A DNA stretch of 64,000 bases from an uncultured Ruminococcus sp. Lineage in GTDB: Bacteria > Bacillota > Clostridia > Oscillospirales > Ruminococcaceae. The translations under genes and the position numbers were made by a program. Shown here piece after piece: positions 1-8,360 of the stretch. Location: the NCBI GenBank assembly GCA_900539835.1, contig UQDR01000003.1, positions 58,967 to 122,966 of the forward strand, read 5' to 3'. Each line of letters opens with the position of its first letter. Position 1 is the stretch's first letter. The notes under the pieces are model-generated. The model was not told the DNA's origin and did not search any database. It saw only the letters and a list, made by a program, of their open reading frames with translations.

Positions 1-2
1 GC

Positions 3-377
3 AATGTTTATATGGTCAAGCAATTCAGGTATCCATTTAAGGATGTGCTTCTTGAAGTTCCTGCGGGTAAGCTTGAAAAGGGTGAAGACCACAGAGAATG
101 CGGAATCAGAGAGCTTAAGGAAGAAATCGGTGCTGAGGCTGAGCAGGTTGAATATCTTGGGTTTATTTATCCTACGGTTGCATATGACACAGAAGTCATT
201 CATATGTATTTAGCGAAAGGCTTAAGCTTTGGAGAGCAGGACCTTGACGAGGGGGAGTTCATTGATATTGTAAAAATGCCGTTGGAACAGGCATATGAAA
301 TGATAATGAACAATGAAATTCCTGACGCTAAGACGCAGGCGGCGATTTTAAAGGCTTATTTGCTTCTGAAAAAATAG
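3..377 (+). CDS. Nudix hydrolase, ADP-ribose pyrophosphatase type (5' partial)
   Basis: The reading frame is open to the window edge, so the N-terminus is missing; the first visible in-frame ATG (12) lies inside the fold and is not the likely start. The segment around bases 67-144 has a complete Nudix box, G-x5-E-x7-REL-x-EE-x-G, with the metal-binding glutamates in place. Such enzymes hydrolyse ADP-ribose and related nucleoside diphosphates to AMP and ribose phosphate in the cytoplasm. The aliphatic stretch LLEVPAGK before the box is typical of the NudF/ADPRase subgroup. Substrate is inferred from family resemblance only. A terminator follows 13 bases after the stop. Confidence 0.88.
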   Translation, partial: NVYMVKQFRYPFKDVLLEVPAGKLEKGEDHRECGIRELKEEIGAEAEQVEYLGFIYPTVAYDTEVIHMYLAKGLSFGEQDLDEGEFIDIVKMPLEQAYEMIMNNEIPDAKTQAAILKAYLLLKK

Positions 378-390
378 AATAACAAACACA

Positions 391-420
391 AACCCCTTTC
401 GGAAAAATCCGAAAGGGGTT
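391..420 (+). terminator. Rho-independent terminator after the Nudix gene
   Basis: Perfect 12-bp stem (AACCCCTTTCGG / CCGAAAGGGGTT) with an AAAAAT loop. The T tract is weak on the plus strand. On the minus strand the following bases are also T-rich, so it may stop transcription from both sides. Confidence 0.75.
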
Positions 421-463
421 CAATTTATAAGATTAAGCACAATACACTTAATGAAAAATAAAC

Positions 464-661
464 TTAAATTGATTTAGATTTGTTGTTCTTTTCTATGTCA
501 TTTTCTATAAGTTCTATTATTAATCCTGTTAGGCTTTTGCCTTTGCTCTCAGCATGATCTTTATATCTTTGCTTACTTCCTAAAGGTAAATTTAAAGTAA
601 GTTTATCACGCTTTTCTTTCAGGTATTTCATTGTTCTGTCTTTTGCTTTTTCATTATACAT
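464..661 (-). CDS. Small ribbon-helix-helix (Arc/CopG-like) DNA-binding protein
   Basis: 65 residues. A basic N-terminus is followed by a beta-strand segment (DKLTLNLPLGSK, about residues 19-30) and two helices ending in LTGLIIELIENDIEKNN. This is the layout of Arc/CopG-type ribbon-helix-helix proteins, which bind DNA as dimers and often autoregulate or act as antitoxins. No toxin-like partner lies next to it. It is just downstream of a small HTH gene on the same strand (72-base gap). Function is unknown; origin as part of a decayed mobile element is plausible but unproven. Confidence 0.6.
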   Translation of the reverse strand: MYNEKAKDRTMKYLKEKRDKLTLNLPLGSKQRYKDHAESKGKSLTGLIIELIENDIEKNNKSKSI

Positions 662-732
662 AATTTCACTACCTTTGTATTGAGATTACAAGGTTATATG
701 ATATGCTGATTTATTTTATAAGTTTATTTTCT

Positions 733-936
733 TTATTCTTGTTCATACTCTAAGATATCGCCGGGCTGGCAATTAAGAACTTCACAAAGTTTAGCTATAG
801 TTCGGGTATCTATATCGCCGCCCTCCATAATTTTTTTATATGTTGCTTGACCAATAATCTTATCACGCTTTACCGTATAACTCGTTATTCCTGCTTCTTT
901 CATAAGTGCAATAAGTTTATTATATTTTATAGGCAT
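733..936 (-). CDS. Small XRE-type (Cro/C1, HTH_26-like) regulator
   Basis: 67 residues, almost entirely one helix-turn-helix domain: LIALMKEAGITSYTVKRDKI, then TYKKIMEGGDIDTRTIAKLCEVLNC and PGDILEYEQE. The ending PGDILEY is typical of Cro/C1-type single-domain regulators common on clostridial mobile elements. It lies upstream of the ribbon-helix-helix gene in the same direction and may be co-transcribed with it. Target unknown. Confidence 0.7.
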   Translation of the reverse strand: MPIKYNKLIALMKEAGITSYTVKRDKIIGQATYKKIMEGGDIDTRTIAKLCEVLNCQPGDILEYEQE

Positions 937-1107
937 ATAGACACATCCTTTGTTTTATATTATACATAAAGCACAAAATCAGGATGCAAACCCCAAAACA
1001 GCCAGCGTCTTTGAAATTGTAGTTGATAAAGGCTTTGATTTGTTCAAGCAATGTGAGTCGTTATTTAACATCTATCAGGAACATTCGAGTCAATTAAGAA
1101 ATGGTGA

Positions 1108-2256
1108 TTAGCTCAGCCAAATGAAGTTATCATCTGAATTTACAAAATCCATATTATATATCATAATAACCCGGTCGATATTTTCATTCTTGACAAGCTC
1201 AGAAACTGTTTGTTCTTCAAAATGATAATATCTCATATCTACGACTGTTAAATCGGAATACTGTTCGGCGAGATAGGGCATCATTGCATTAGCATAGGAA
1301 TCCTTAAGGATAAGTACTTTTTCCTTAGAGGCGCTATTATCGGATTTTATGTTTACTCTTGCAAAATTTCCGCCGAGAAATGCGGCGTATTTATCTTTTT
1401 TATCCAAAAAGCTTTTGTCTATCAGGGAATCTGCGGTTTTGCTCTCTTTGACATACTCCACATGATGGCGGTTGTCGCTATGGCTCGGCAGTATCATTGT
1501 ATCAGGCTTTGAAAAGGCTGAGGGTGCTTTTGAATAGAGCGTTCCATAAAAGTCGTTACGTTCTATGGTATTGTCAAAGGTGATGTCTGACACTGTTTCG
1601 TTTTTAGCTGACAAATAGGCTTCAAAGGCAGTTTTTGCACCTGTATCTGTCCAATGGTGGTCGGTTTTATAGAAAACCTGTTCGCCTTTATCTGCTTTAT
1701 TTTTCAGCGGTTTATAGACACTGATCAGAGAAACCCTGTCTGACAGTGTGTTTTCAATATGTTTTATGGAATCAATTTGATTATCATTTACTGAGAATTT
1801 GGGAAGCTTATCTTCAAGAACGCTGACGGCATTTGGTACGAGGATAAAATCAATGGGAATGTTATTATCAATTTTTCCTGCCCAGTCGTTTATTGAGCTT
1901 ATATTTTTATCAATCTGTGCGGTGTTTTCGGTATACTGCTGTAGGTAATAGCCGTCTTTTCCGAAATATACGCCGTTCTGACAGGTTTTAAGCACTGCTC
2001 TTTCACAATCGGTTTTCAGCGATACAAGCTTGTCTTTTAAAAATACCTGGTCGGACATATAGCTTTCAATACCGCTTGTGAAGTCCCCTGATTTAAGCTC
2101 CTCAAAGGAAAACTCAGGGAACTGAGCAAGATTTCTGTTTTCCATTTCTGAAAAATCTCTGTCTTTGCATATTAGGCCTGCTGCTGCAAAGCCAAAGATA
2201 AAAATCAAAAACACGGCAATCATTATACGGCAGTGTAGTTTTTCATATTTTTTCAT
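1108..2256 (-). CDS. DHHW-family (AlgJ/AlgX-like) accessory protein for surface O-acylation
   Basis: 382 residues. One N-terminal membrane segment (about 10-28) anchors an extracytoplasmic domain. Residues 198-202 are TDHHW, the signature of the DHHW/AlgX-AlgJ SGNH-like fold. A later KDSYA (319-322) matches the Asp-Ser block of that fold. Family members work with an MBOAT acyltransferase to move acetyl groups onto exported polysaccharide. The MBOAT gene sits 34 bases upstream on the same strand, which supports this. The polymer acted on cannot be told from the sequence. It is the last gene of the operon. Confidence 0.82.
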   Translation of the reverse strand: MKKYEKLHCRIMIAVFLIFIFGFAAAGLICKDRDFSEMENRNLAQFPEFSFEELKSGDFTSGIESYMSDQVFLKDKLVSLKTDCERAVLKTCQNGVYFGKDGYYLQQYTENTAQIDKNISSINDWAGKIDNNIPIDFILVPNAVSVLEDKLPKFSVNDNQIDSIKHIENTLSDRVSLISVYKPLKNKADKGEQVFYKTDHHWTDTGAKTAFEAYLSAKNETVSDITFDNTIERNDFYGTLYSKAPSAFSKPDTMILPSHSDNRHHVEYVKESKTADSLIDKSFLDKKDKYAAFLGGNFARVNIKSDNSASKEKVLILKDSYANAMMPYLAEQYSDLTVVDMRYYHFEEQTVSELVKNENIDRVIMIYNMDFVNSDDNFIWLS

Positions 2257-2290
2257 GTTAAGGTCTGATCCTTTCGCTTAGGCGGATGAT

Positions 2291-3706
2291 TTAAAATCTG
2301 AAATATAGGAATGGATTAAAAGAATTGCTTGCAAGATAAGCTGTGGAAATCACAAGCAGTCCAAGGGTAACAATGGGCTGGATAACACAGCCGTATACTG
2401 CCGGGATTTTTACTGACAGCTTTTCTCCGATTTTTCTGAACAATGGTGTGGAGGCAATAATCAAAATAACAAATGTTACGGCATATTGAGCGATCCACAG
2501 CAAAGCTTTACTGTTTATTAAAGGCAAGTCATTTATAAAGAACATATTTTTAAGGTTATTTATAAGAGCTGTTGTATCCTCAAAGGCAAATATACCCCAG
2601 CCAATTATTATAAATATAAGGGCATAGATATGCTGAAATACGGTAGGTATTTTTTGCAGTGCTTTTCCCAGAAAGGTTTTTTCCATAAGGAGAATTACTC
2701 CGAAATATACGCCCCACAGCATGAAGTTCCAGTTCGCACCATGCCAAAAGCCTGTTAAAAACCAGACTATCATAATGTTCAGGCACTGGCGGGGGAGTCC
2801 TTTTCTGTTGCCTCCAAGGGGGATATAGACATAATCTCTGAACCATGTGGAGAGAGATATATGCCATCTGCGCCAAAAGTCGGTGATTGATTTTGAGATG
2901 TATGGATAATTAAAGTTTTCAAGAAAATCAAATCCAAACATTTTTCCCAGTCCGATTGCCATATCGGAATAGCCGCTGAAATCAAAATAAATTTGGAATG
3001 TATATGCTAAAATTCCCAGCCAGCTTGCGGTTACGCTCAGTTCGGACTGAGGTGTATTTGATATTTCCGAAAATAAAAATCCGATATTATTGGCGAGGAT
3101 AACTTTTTTTCCAAGACCGACAGCAAAGCGTTTTACGCCTTCGGCAAACTGTTCGGCAGATTCTTTTCTATGCATAAGCTGATGCTCGATAGTTTGATAT
3201 CTGACGATTGGGCCTGCAATAAGCTGTGGAAACAGTGAAACATAGGTTGCGAGAGTTATGATATTTTTCTGCGCTCTTATTTCACCTCGATAGACATCGA
3301 TTACATAAGACAGCGCCTGAAAGCTGTAAAAAGATATGCCGATAGGGAGAGATAGTCCCAACAGCTTTATACTGAAACCGAACATACTGTTTGCATTTGA
3401 AATAAAGAAGTCGGTATATTTAAAGAATAGCAATAATCCGATATTCCAGACCACAGCCATAATAACTGATACAAGTGCAGTTGTGGGTGAGGCATTATCT
3501 CTTTGCTTGTCCGCAAATATCCCTGTCACATAGGCAACAGCTATTGAAGCGAGCATTAAGACTATATACACAGCTTCGCCCCAAGCATAGAAAACCAAGC
3601 TGAAGACAAGCAGCACAAGATTTTTCATTCTGCGTGGGACGATAAAATACAGTATTAACACTAATGCCAAAAATGCAAATAAAAATGTGATACTACTGAA
3701 AAGCAT
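2291..3706 (-). CDS. MBOAT-family membrane O-acyltransferase (AlgI/DltB-like)
   Basis: 471 residues with about ten hydrophobic membrane segments. Two conserved blocks are present: TDFWRRWHISLSTWFRDY (His282) and GFWHGANW (His322, the probable catalytic histidine). These are hallmarks of AlgI/PatA-type MBOAT proteins, which pass an acyl group across the membrane to exported polysaccharide or teichoic acid. Length matches AlgI (about 470-520). It lies between the DUF4358 lipoprotein (46-base gap) and the DHHW protein (34-base gap), so the four genes probably form one operon. Alginate itself is not expected in this lineage; the acceptor is unknown. Confidence 0.9.
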   Translation of the reverse strand: MLFSSITFLFAFLALVLILYFIVPRRMKNLVLLVFSLVFYAWGEAVYIVLMLASIAVAYVTGIFADKQRDNASPTTALVSVIMAVVWNIGLLLFFKYTDFFISNANSMFGFSIKLLGLSLPIGISFYSFQALSYVIDVYRGEIRAQKNIITLATYVSLFPQLIAGPIVRYQTIEHQLMHRKESAEQFAEGVKRFAVGLGKKVILANNIGFLFSEISNTPQSELSVTASWLGILAYTFQIYFDFSGYSDMAIGLGKMFGFDFLENFNYPYISKSITDFWRRWHISLSTWFRDYVYIPLGGNRKGLPRQCLNIMIVWFLTGFWHGANWNFMLWGVYFGVILLMEKTFLGKALQKIPTVFQHIYALIFIIIGWGIFAFEDTTALINNLKNMFFINDLPLINSKALLWIAQYAVTFVILIIASTPLFRKIGEKLSVKIPAVYGCVIQPIVTLGLLVISTAYLASNSFNPFLYFRF

Positions 3707-3752
3707 GAATTTTTATTCTCCTGTCAAAAAATTAGGTCTGTTTAACAGATGA

Positions 3753-4259
3753 TCAGCCTATGATTTCTTCTGCTTTTGAATTGTCGTCTGATATGCACAT
3801 CATTACATATTTATCTTTAACAACGAGAACGGGGCTGTTGAGCTTTGTCATTTCCTGAGGCTGATAATTTTCAAATGCTTTTTTCTGTGAATCAATTCTG
3901 TTTTCAAGTGCAGTTTTAATTTTTGCTGCACTGTCTGAATCCTTTGCTTCAAAGCAAGCGATCTCTTCAGCGGTTGCTCCGCCTGAGCCTACAAAAACCT
4001 TGCCTTTAACATAGTCTGCGTCAGCTGAAAGTCCGAACAGCTTCTGAACCATATCTGAAGAAAGCTCGTTTAGTGTATCTTTATATTCAATATCACTTTC
4101 AAGCTTATCGGCAACGGAAATTACGTCAACAGTAACGGAAGCGGCAGTGTTTTCGGTTTTGCTGCTGTTATCCTTATCTCCGTTTCCGCAGGAGGTCAGA
4201 CCTGCGCAGCAGATAGTTGTCAGAGTGAGTGCAAGACATAAAGTTCTTTTAAAATTCAT
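3753..4259 (-). CDS. DUF4358-type lipoprotein
   Basis: 168 residues. The N-terminus is a lipoprotein signal ending in LTSCGNG, so Cys24 is the predicted lipid-modified residue. An acidic/Ser-Thr linker follows, then a compact alpha/beta domain resembling DUF4358, a clostridial family with no known activity. Its position between an SGNH hydrolase and an MBOAT acyltransferase suggests a structural or accessory role in surface glycan modification; that is inference from context. Family assignment is from recall of the sequence pattern. Confidence 0.75.
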   Translation of the reverse strand: MNFKRTLCLALTLTTICCAGLTSCGNGDKDNSSKTENTAASVTVDVISVADKLESDIEYKDTLNELSSDMVQKLFGLSADADYVKGKVFVGSGGATAEEIACFEAKDSDSAAKIKTALENRIDSQKKAFENYQPQEMTKLNSPVLVVKDKYVMMCISDDNSKAEEIIG

Positions 4260-4292
4260 GATATTATTTCCTTTCTTTTTTGTTTTTATATT

Positions 4293-5150
4293 TTATGAAT
4301 TATTTGCAAGGTAGTTAATCCATTCCTGACAATATTCTCTTATAAAATGAATTCCGTCAGTTGAGGCTTCAACGGGAAGCGAGCCGTTTTCGTCCTTAAA
4401 ATAAGAGCCTACATCCAAATAAACAGCGTCTGTATTTTCAGCGGCTTGCTTTACATATTTATTAAAATTATTTATATTTTCATTGGTAAATACGGCGTTT
4501 GTATTTGCGGCAAGATATGAAACAGGAAGAATGGACTGTACATAAATTTTAGCGTCCGGCTGTACTTTTCTGATTTGATTAATAAGCTCCTCATATTTTT
4601 CTTCAAAAATATCGGGATATGGCCAGCCAAGCTCGTTTATTCCGAACATTATATATATTCGGCCAAACTGTCTTTGTTTCATTGCATCCAAAACCTTACC
4701 CTTTTCGCCATTGTCGAGTGTAATGGCACTGTCGGTCAGGGCTGAATCTATATTAAGCCCGATAGATGCATAAAAGCTTGCTTTAGGCTTGTCCGTATTC
4801 ATTTGAAGTCCCACAGTTCGGGAGTCGCCGATAAATGCGGCATCAGCAAAGTCGTCATCCTTTATATAATTGCTGCTGTCGATTTCGGGAGTTGATTCAA
4901 CACTGTCTGCATTGCTTTCGGAATTTTCAATTGAATCACTATTGTCATCGTCCTTGCTTTCATTTGATTTAACATTAACACCGACTGCACGTGAAGAACT
5001 GTCATCCACGTCAATTTTATTTGTATTAACCGCAAGGTTAACCATCCATCCGAAAACAAAGACCAAAAGAAAAAGACAGCTCAAAGAGATAACTAACTGT
5101 TGTAATTTCGCTCGTTTCAATCTAACTGTTTTTTTATTTTGTTCTCTCAT
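4293..5150 (-). CDS. Membrane-anchored SGNH/GDSL-family hydrolase
   Basis: 285 residues. A basic N-terminus precedes one membrane helix (about 18-40), then an acidic Ser-rich linker (48-98) and a hydrolase domain. SGNH blocks are visible: GDSRT (Ser110), MFGINELGW (Asn172) and DGIHF (Asp265, His268). Such enzymes cleave or transfer acyl esters. As first gene of the acylation operon it may remove or relay acetyl groups outside the membrane. The next gene starts 33 bases downstream. The start is preceded by AAGAAAGGAATGGCAG, giving a recognisable ribosome site. Confidence 0.87.
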   Translation of the reverse strand: MREQNKKTVRLKRAKLQQLVISLSCLFLLVFVFGWMVNLAVNTNKIDVDDSSSRAVGVNVKSNESKDDDNSDSIENSESNADSVESTPEIDSSNYIKDDDFADAAFIGDSRTVGLQMNTDKPKASFYASIGLNIDSALTDSAITLDNGEKGKVLDAMKQRQFGRIYIMFGINELGWPYPDIFEEKYEELINQIRKVQPDAKIYVQSILPVSYLAANTNAVFTNENINNFNKYVKQAAENTDAVYLDVGSYFKDENGSLPVEASTDGIHFIREYCQEWINYLANNS

Positions 5151-5348
5151 TTTTTATCTCACTGCCATTCCTTTCTTAAAGTAAAAAATCCGCTTAAATG
5201 CAACGATGAAGGCTCAGGTGCATATTGCTTTAAACTCAAACCGGTAATAAAGCCAAGCGATGCCTGATTAAATAATGAGAATCGCTGAATCAGATCTGCG
5301 GATAATCAACACTTTTCTCTACACAAAATATCTTTTTTAATCATAATT

Positions 5349-5377
5349 ATCATAACACATTATCGCACTTTTTTCAA
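5349..5377 (-). promoter_or_regulatory. Candidate sigma-A promoter of the surface acylation operon
   Basis: On the minus strand TTGAAA (5372-5377), a 17-base spacer and TATGAT (5349-5354). It would give a leader of about 190 bases before the SGNH gene. The remaining AT-rich sequence of the 5151-5695 divergent gap shows no gene. Confidence 0.5.
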
Positions 5378-5578
5378 GAGATTTTAAAGAAAAAACAAAT
5401 TAAGTTTTTTGGTATAACTGTTAAAATCCCACATTTATCGGTAATATGATTTATTATGATAAAAAATGAGTTTAAAAAGATAATTATGATAGGTATTTGC
5501 ATATCTGAAATATTGGTTGGTTTCATTTAATTTAATCAATCAGAGGCAAAAAACACTTCTGAAATTTATTTCACTTGC

Positions 5579-5607
5579 TTTACAAAAGCCGGATTGCTGA
5601 TTTTACA
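5579..5607 (+). promoter_or_regulatory. Candidate PhoB/PhoP box upstream of pstS
   Basis: Two TTTACA hexamers at 5579 and 5602 lie 23 bases apart, close to two 11-bp steps, about 90 bases before pstS. PhoP/PhoB-type regulators of Firmicutes bind TTAACA-like direct repeats at about 11-bp spacing. Only two good half-sites are seen here, so support is moderate; the clearer array is at 9245. Confidence 0.4.
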
Positions 5608-5695
5608 ATAGAAAGTTATTATTGTTATATCAGCTGAATAAAAATTAAACAACAAAAAATATGCAGATGGCTGCATAAAAAGGATGGTAGCTTTT

Positions 5696-6556
5696 ATGAA
5701 AACAAAAAAATTTATCGGAATATTCACAGGCATGATTATTTCAGGAGCAATGCTTGCATCATGCGGGGCAGGAGATTCGATCAATGTTATTTCCCGTGAG
5801 GACGGCTCCGGCACGAGGGGCGCTTTTATAGAACTTACAGGAGTAGAAGAAAAGGACGAACAGGGAAGAAAGACTGATAAAACCACTGAAGAAGCAATGA
5901 TTCTCAAATCTACAGACGTTGTGCTTACCCAGGTTGCAGGAGATGAGAATGCCATTGGATATGTTTCGCTGGGTTCACTTAACGATTCGGTCAAAGCTGT
6001 GAAAATTAACGGCGTCTTACCGAAAATTGAAACTGTTGAAAGCGGAGAATATACTATTGTAAGACCTTTTAACATTATAGAAAACGGCACTCTTTCGGAA
6101 GCTGCACAGGATCTTCACAATTTTATAATGAGCAAAGAGGGACAAAAAATTATTGAGGACGCAGGATATATAGCTGTAAATAATTCGGCAGATACGTTCA
6201 GATCAAACGGTGCTTCGGGAAAGGTTATAGTGGGCGGTTCAACATCAGTTGGTCCTGTTATGGAAAAACTGGCGGAAGCTTTTCAGAAGGTCAATAATAG
6301 TGCTGTTGTTGAGGTGCAGACATCAGATTCTTCCACAGGTGTGAAGGATGCCATAAACAAAACCGTTGATATCGGAATGGCTTCCCGTGAGCTTAAGGAT
6401 ACAGAAACGACTCAGGGCATTCAGGGAATAACTATAGCAAAGGATGCTATCGCTGTTATTGTTCACAAGAACAACGAGTTTGATGAGCTTTCACTTGAAC
6501 AAATCAAGCAGATTTATACTGGTGACATTATAAGCTGGGCGGATATTAGAGGATAA
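5696..6556 (+). CDS. pstS: Phosphate ABC transporter substrate-binding lipoprotein, circularly permuted
   Basis: 286 residues from the ATG at 5696, chosen over the ATG at 5684 because AAAAAGG ends 12 bases before it. Lipobox LASC gives lipid-modified Cys23. The domain order is reversed relative to standard PstS: the block REDGSGTRGAF (34-44), normally in the second half, comes first, and GGSTSVGPVMEKL (180-192), normally near the N-terminus, comes second; the protein ends at ISWADIRG, which is mid-protein in standard PstS. It captures phosphate outside the membrane for PstCAB, encoded just downstream. Confidence 0.88.
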   Translation: MKTKKFIGIFTGMIISGAMLASCGAGDSINVISREDGSGTRGAFIELTGVEEKDEQGRKTDKTTEEAMILKSTDVVLTQVAGDENAIGYVSLGSLNDSVKAVKINGVLPKIETVESGEYTIVRPFNIIENGTLSEAAQDLHNFIMSKEGQKIIEDAGYIAVNNSADTFRSNGASGKVIVGGSTSVGPVMEKLAEAFQKVNNSAVVEVQTSDSSTGVKDAINKTVDIGMASRELKDTETTQGIQGITIAKDAIAVIVHKNNEFDELSLEQIKQIYTGDIISWADIRG

Positions 6557-6604
6557 AATTCAGGTTTCTGATAGGGGCTGATTTATATTAACATTCAGAG
6601 AACT

Positions 6605-7513
6605 ATGTACTTAACGTCGGCGTTGGCAAAGCCGTTGAAACATAAAAAAAGAAAAAAAGGAAGAATAGCCGAAACATTGATGCATATTTTGTTTTTTACG
6701 TCTGCCTGCATATCTATTCTGGCGGTATTTCTCATATGCTTTTTCATGTTTATAAAGGGCTGTCCGGCTATTGGAAAAATCGGAGTTATAGAATTTCTTA
6801 TGGGAACAAGCTGGAAGCCACAGGACTCTCCTGCGAGCTTCGGAATTCTGCCCATGATAGCCGGGTCGGTATATGTAACAGCAGGAGCAATGATAATCGG
6901 AGTGCCTTTAGGATTGCTGACAGCTGTATTCATGGCGGAGTTTTGTCCAAAACGGCTTTATAAATTCTTAATGCCGCCCATAAATCTTTTGGCTGGGATA
7001 CCTTCAATAGTATACGGATTTTTTGGAATGGTCGTTATTGTACCGTTTATAAGAACTGTATTCGGCGGAACGGGAAACAGCATTCTTACAGCGTCAATAC
7101 TTTTAGGTATAATGATACTGCCTATGGTAGTGGGAATGAGTGAAAGCGCATTGAAGGCTGTGCCAAAACAGTATTATGAGGGGGCCTTAGCATTGGGAGC
7201 AACTCATGAAAGGGCGGTTTGTTCAGTAGTAGTCCCTGCGGCTAAATCAGGAATTTTGGCGTCGGTCATTCTTGCCGTCGGACGTGCTGTGGGTGAAACT
7301 ATGGCAGTAATTATGATTGCAGGAAATCAGCCGAGAATGCCTAAGAGTGTTTTGCAGGGAGTGCGAACGCTTACGGCAAATATAGTTATTGAAATGAGCT
7401 ATGCGGCTGATCTGCATTACGATGCGCTTATTGCCACGGGAGTTGTTCTGTTTGTATTTATTCTTTTGCTGAATGTAATATTTAATGTAATAACAACAAA
7501 GAGGGAACGCTGA
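6605..7513 (+). CDS. pstC: Phosphate ABC transporter permease PstC
   Basis: 302 residues with six predicted membrane helices. The inner-membrane permease motif is seen as EGALALGATHERAVCSVVVP (EAA loop), and GxVGETMAVIMIAGN is typical of PstC. With PstA it forms the phosphate channel in the membrane. The exact start is uncertain: the first ATG (6605) lacks a strong ribosome site, and a later in-frame ATG such as the one before HILFFTS is possible. It lies 48 bases after pstS and 1 base before pstA. Confidence 0.9.
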   Translation: MYLTSALAKPLKHKKRKKGRIAETLMHILFFTSACISILAVFLICFFMFIKGCPAIGKIGVIEFLMGTSWKPQDSPASFGILPMIAGSVYVTAGAMIIGVPLGLLTAVFMAEFCPKRLYKFLMPPINLLAGIPSIVYGFFGMVVIVPFIRTVFGGTGNSILTASILLGIMILPMVVGMSESALKAVPKQYYEGALALGATHERAVCSVVVPAAKSGILASVILAVGRAVGETMAVIMIAGNQPRMPKSVLQGVRTLTANIVIEMSYAADLHYDALIATGVVLFVFILLLNVIFNVITTKRER

Positions 7514-7514
7514 T

Positions 7515-8360
7515 ATGAGTGAAAAAATGAGGACTTATAAGGCTCATCCGTTGTCCTTGGCTTTCTCGGTTATTGTAAAGGCAGCAGTTGCAGTCACCAT
7601 TGGAATATTTGTTATGATAGCGGGCTATGTGATTATAAAAGGAGTGCCTTATTTAACGGGCAGCTTGTTCAGCTGGACATATACCAGTGAGAATCAATCT
7701 ATGATGCCTGCAATAATCACGACGCTGAAAATGGTGGTTATATCTCTTTCCATTGCGGCGCCGCTGGGAATATTCTGTGCAGTTTATCTTGTTGAATACG
7801 CCAGAAAAGGAAACAGGTTTGTTAAGCTGATAAGGTTAACCACGGAAACGCTTTCGGGAATTCCGTCAATAATATATGGTCTTTTCGGAAATATGTTTTT
7901 TGTAACAGCATTAAAATGGAAGCTTTCATTAATGGCAGGAGCCTGTACATTATCAATAATGATTTTGCCTTTGATTATACGTTCTACAGAAGAAGCTCTT
8001 AAATCAGTAGACGACAGCTATCGTGAGGGAAGCTATGGTCTGGGAGCAGGCAAGCTGAGAACAATTTTTGTTATAGTTCTGCCGCCTGCCATAAGCGGCA
8101 TTCTTTCCGGAATGATTCTTGCAGTAGGGCGGATCGTGGGCGAAACTGCGGCGTTGATCTATACCGCAGGAACGATAGCAAAAATACCGGGGCTTTTTGA
8201 TTCGGGAAGAACGCTGGCTCTTCATATGTATCAGCTTTCAAACGAAGGGCTTTATATGAATCAGGCAAGCGCAACGGCAGTGGTGCTGCTTTTAACAGTA
8301 CTTTTTCTCAACGGTACTGCTTCGCTTATTGCTAAAAGACTTTCAAAAGGAGATATATAA
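7515..8360 (+). CDS. pstA: Phosphate ABC transporter permease PstA
   Basis: 281 residues, six predicted membrane helices. The EAA-type cytoplasmic loop REGSYGLGAGKLRTIFVIVL and the following GRIVGETAALIYTAG match PstA. It pairs with PstC to form the transmembrane path. The ATG follows the pstC stop by one base, and pstB begins at the very next base after its own stop, so translation is probably coupled through the three genes. Confidence 0.92.
   Translation: MSEKMRTYKAHPLSLAFSVIVKAAVAVTIGIFVMIAGYVIIKGVPYLTGSLFSWTYTSENQSMMPAIITTLKMVVISLSIAAPLGIFCAVYLVEYARKGNRFVKLIRLTTETLSGIPSIIYGLFGNMFFVTALKWKLSLMAGACTLSIMILPLIIRSTEEALKSVDDSYREGSYGLGAGKLRTIFVIVLPPAISGILSGMILAVGRIVGETAALIYTAGTIAKIPGLFDSGRTLALHMYQLSNEGLYMNQASATAVVLLLTVLFLNGTASLIAKRLSKGDI

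Noticed and set aside
941..1111. Open frame ending SSQLRNGD on the plus strand
   Set aside because: Open for about 55 codons with no start codon; it might be the tail of a decayed gene, but no family is recognised.
5566..6090. 174-aa minus-strand ORF over pstS
   Set aside because: Shadow of pstS; Ser/Pro-rich composition typical of antisense frames.
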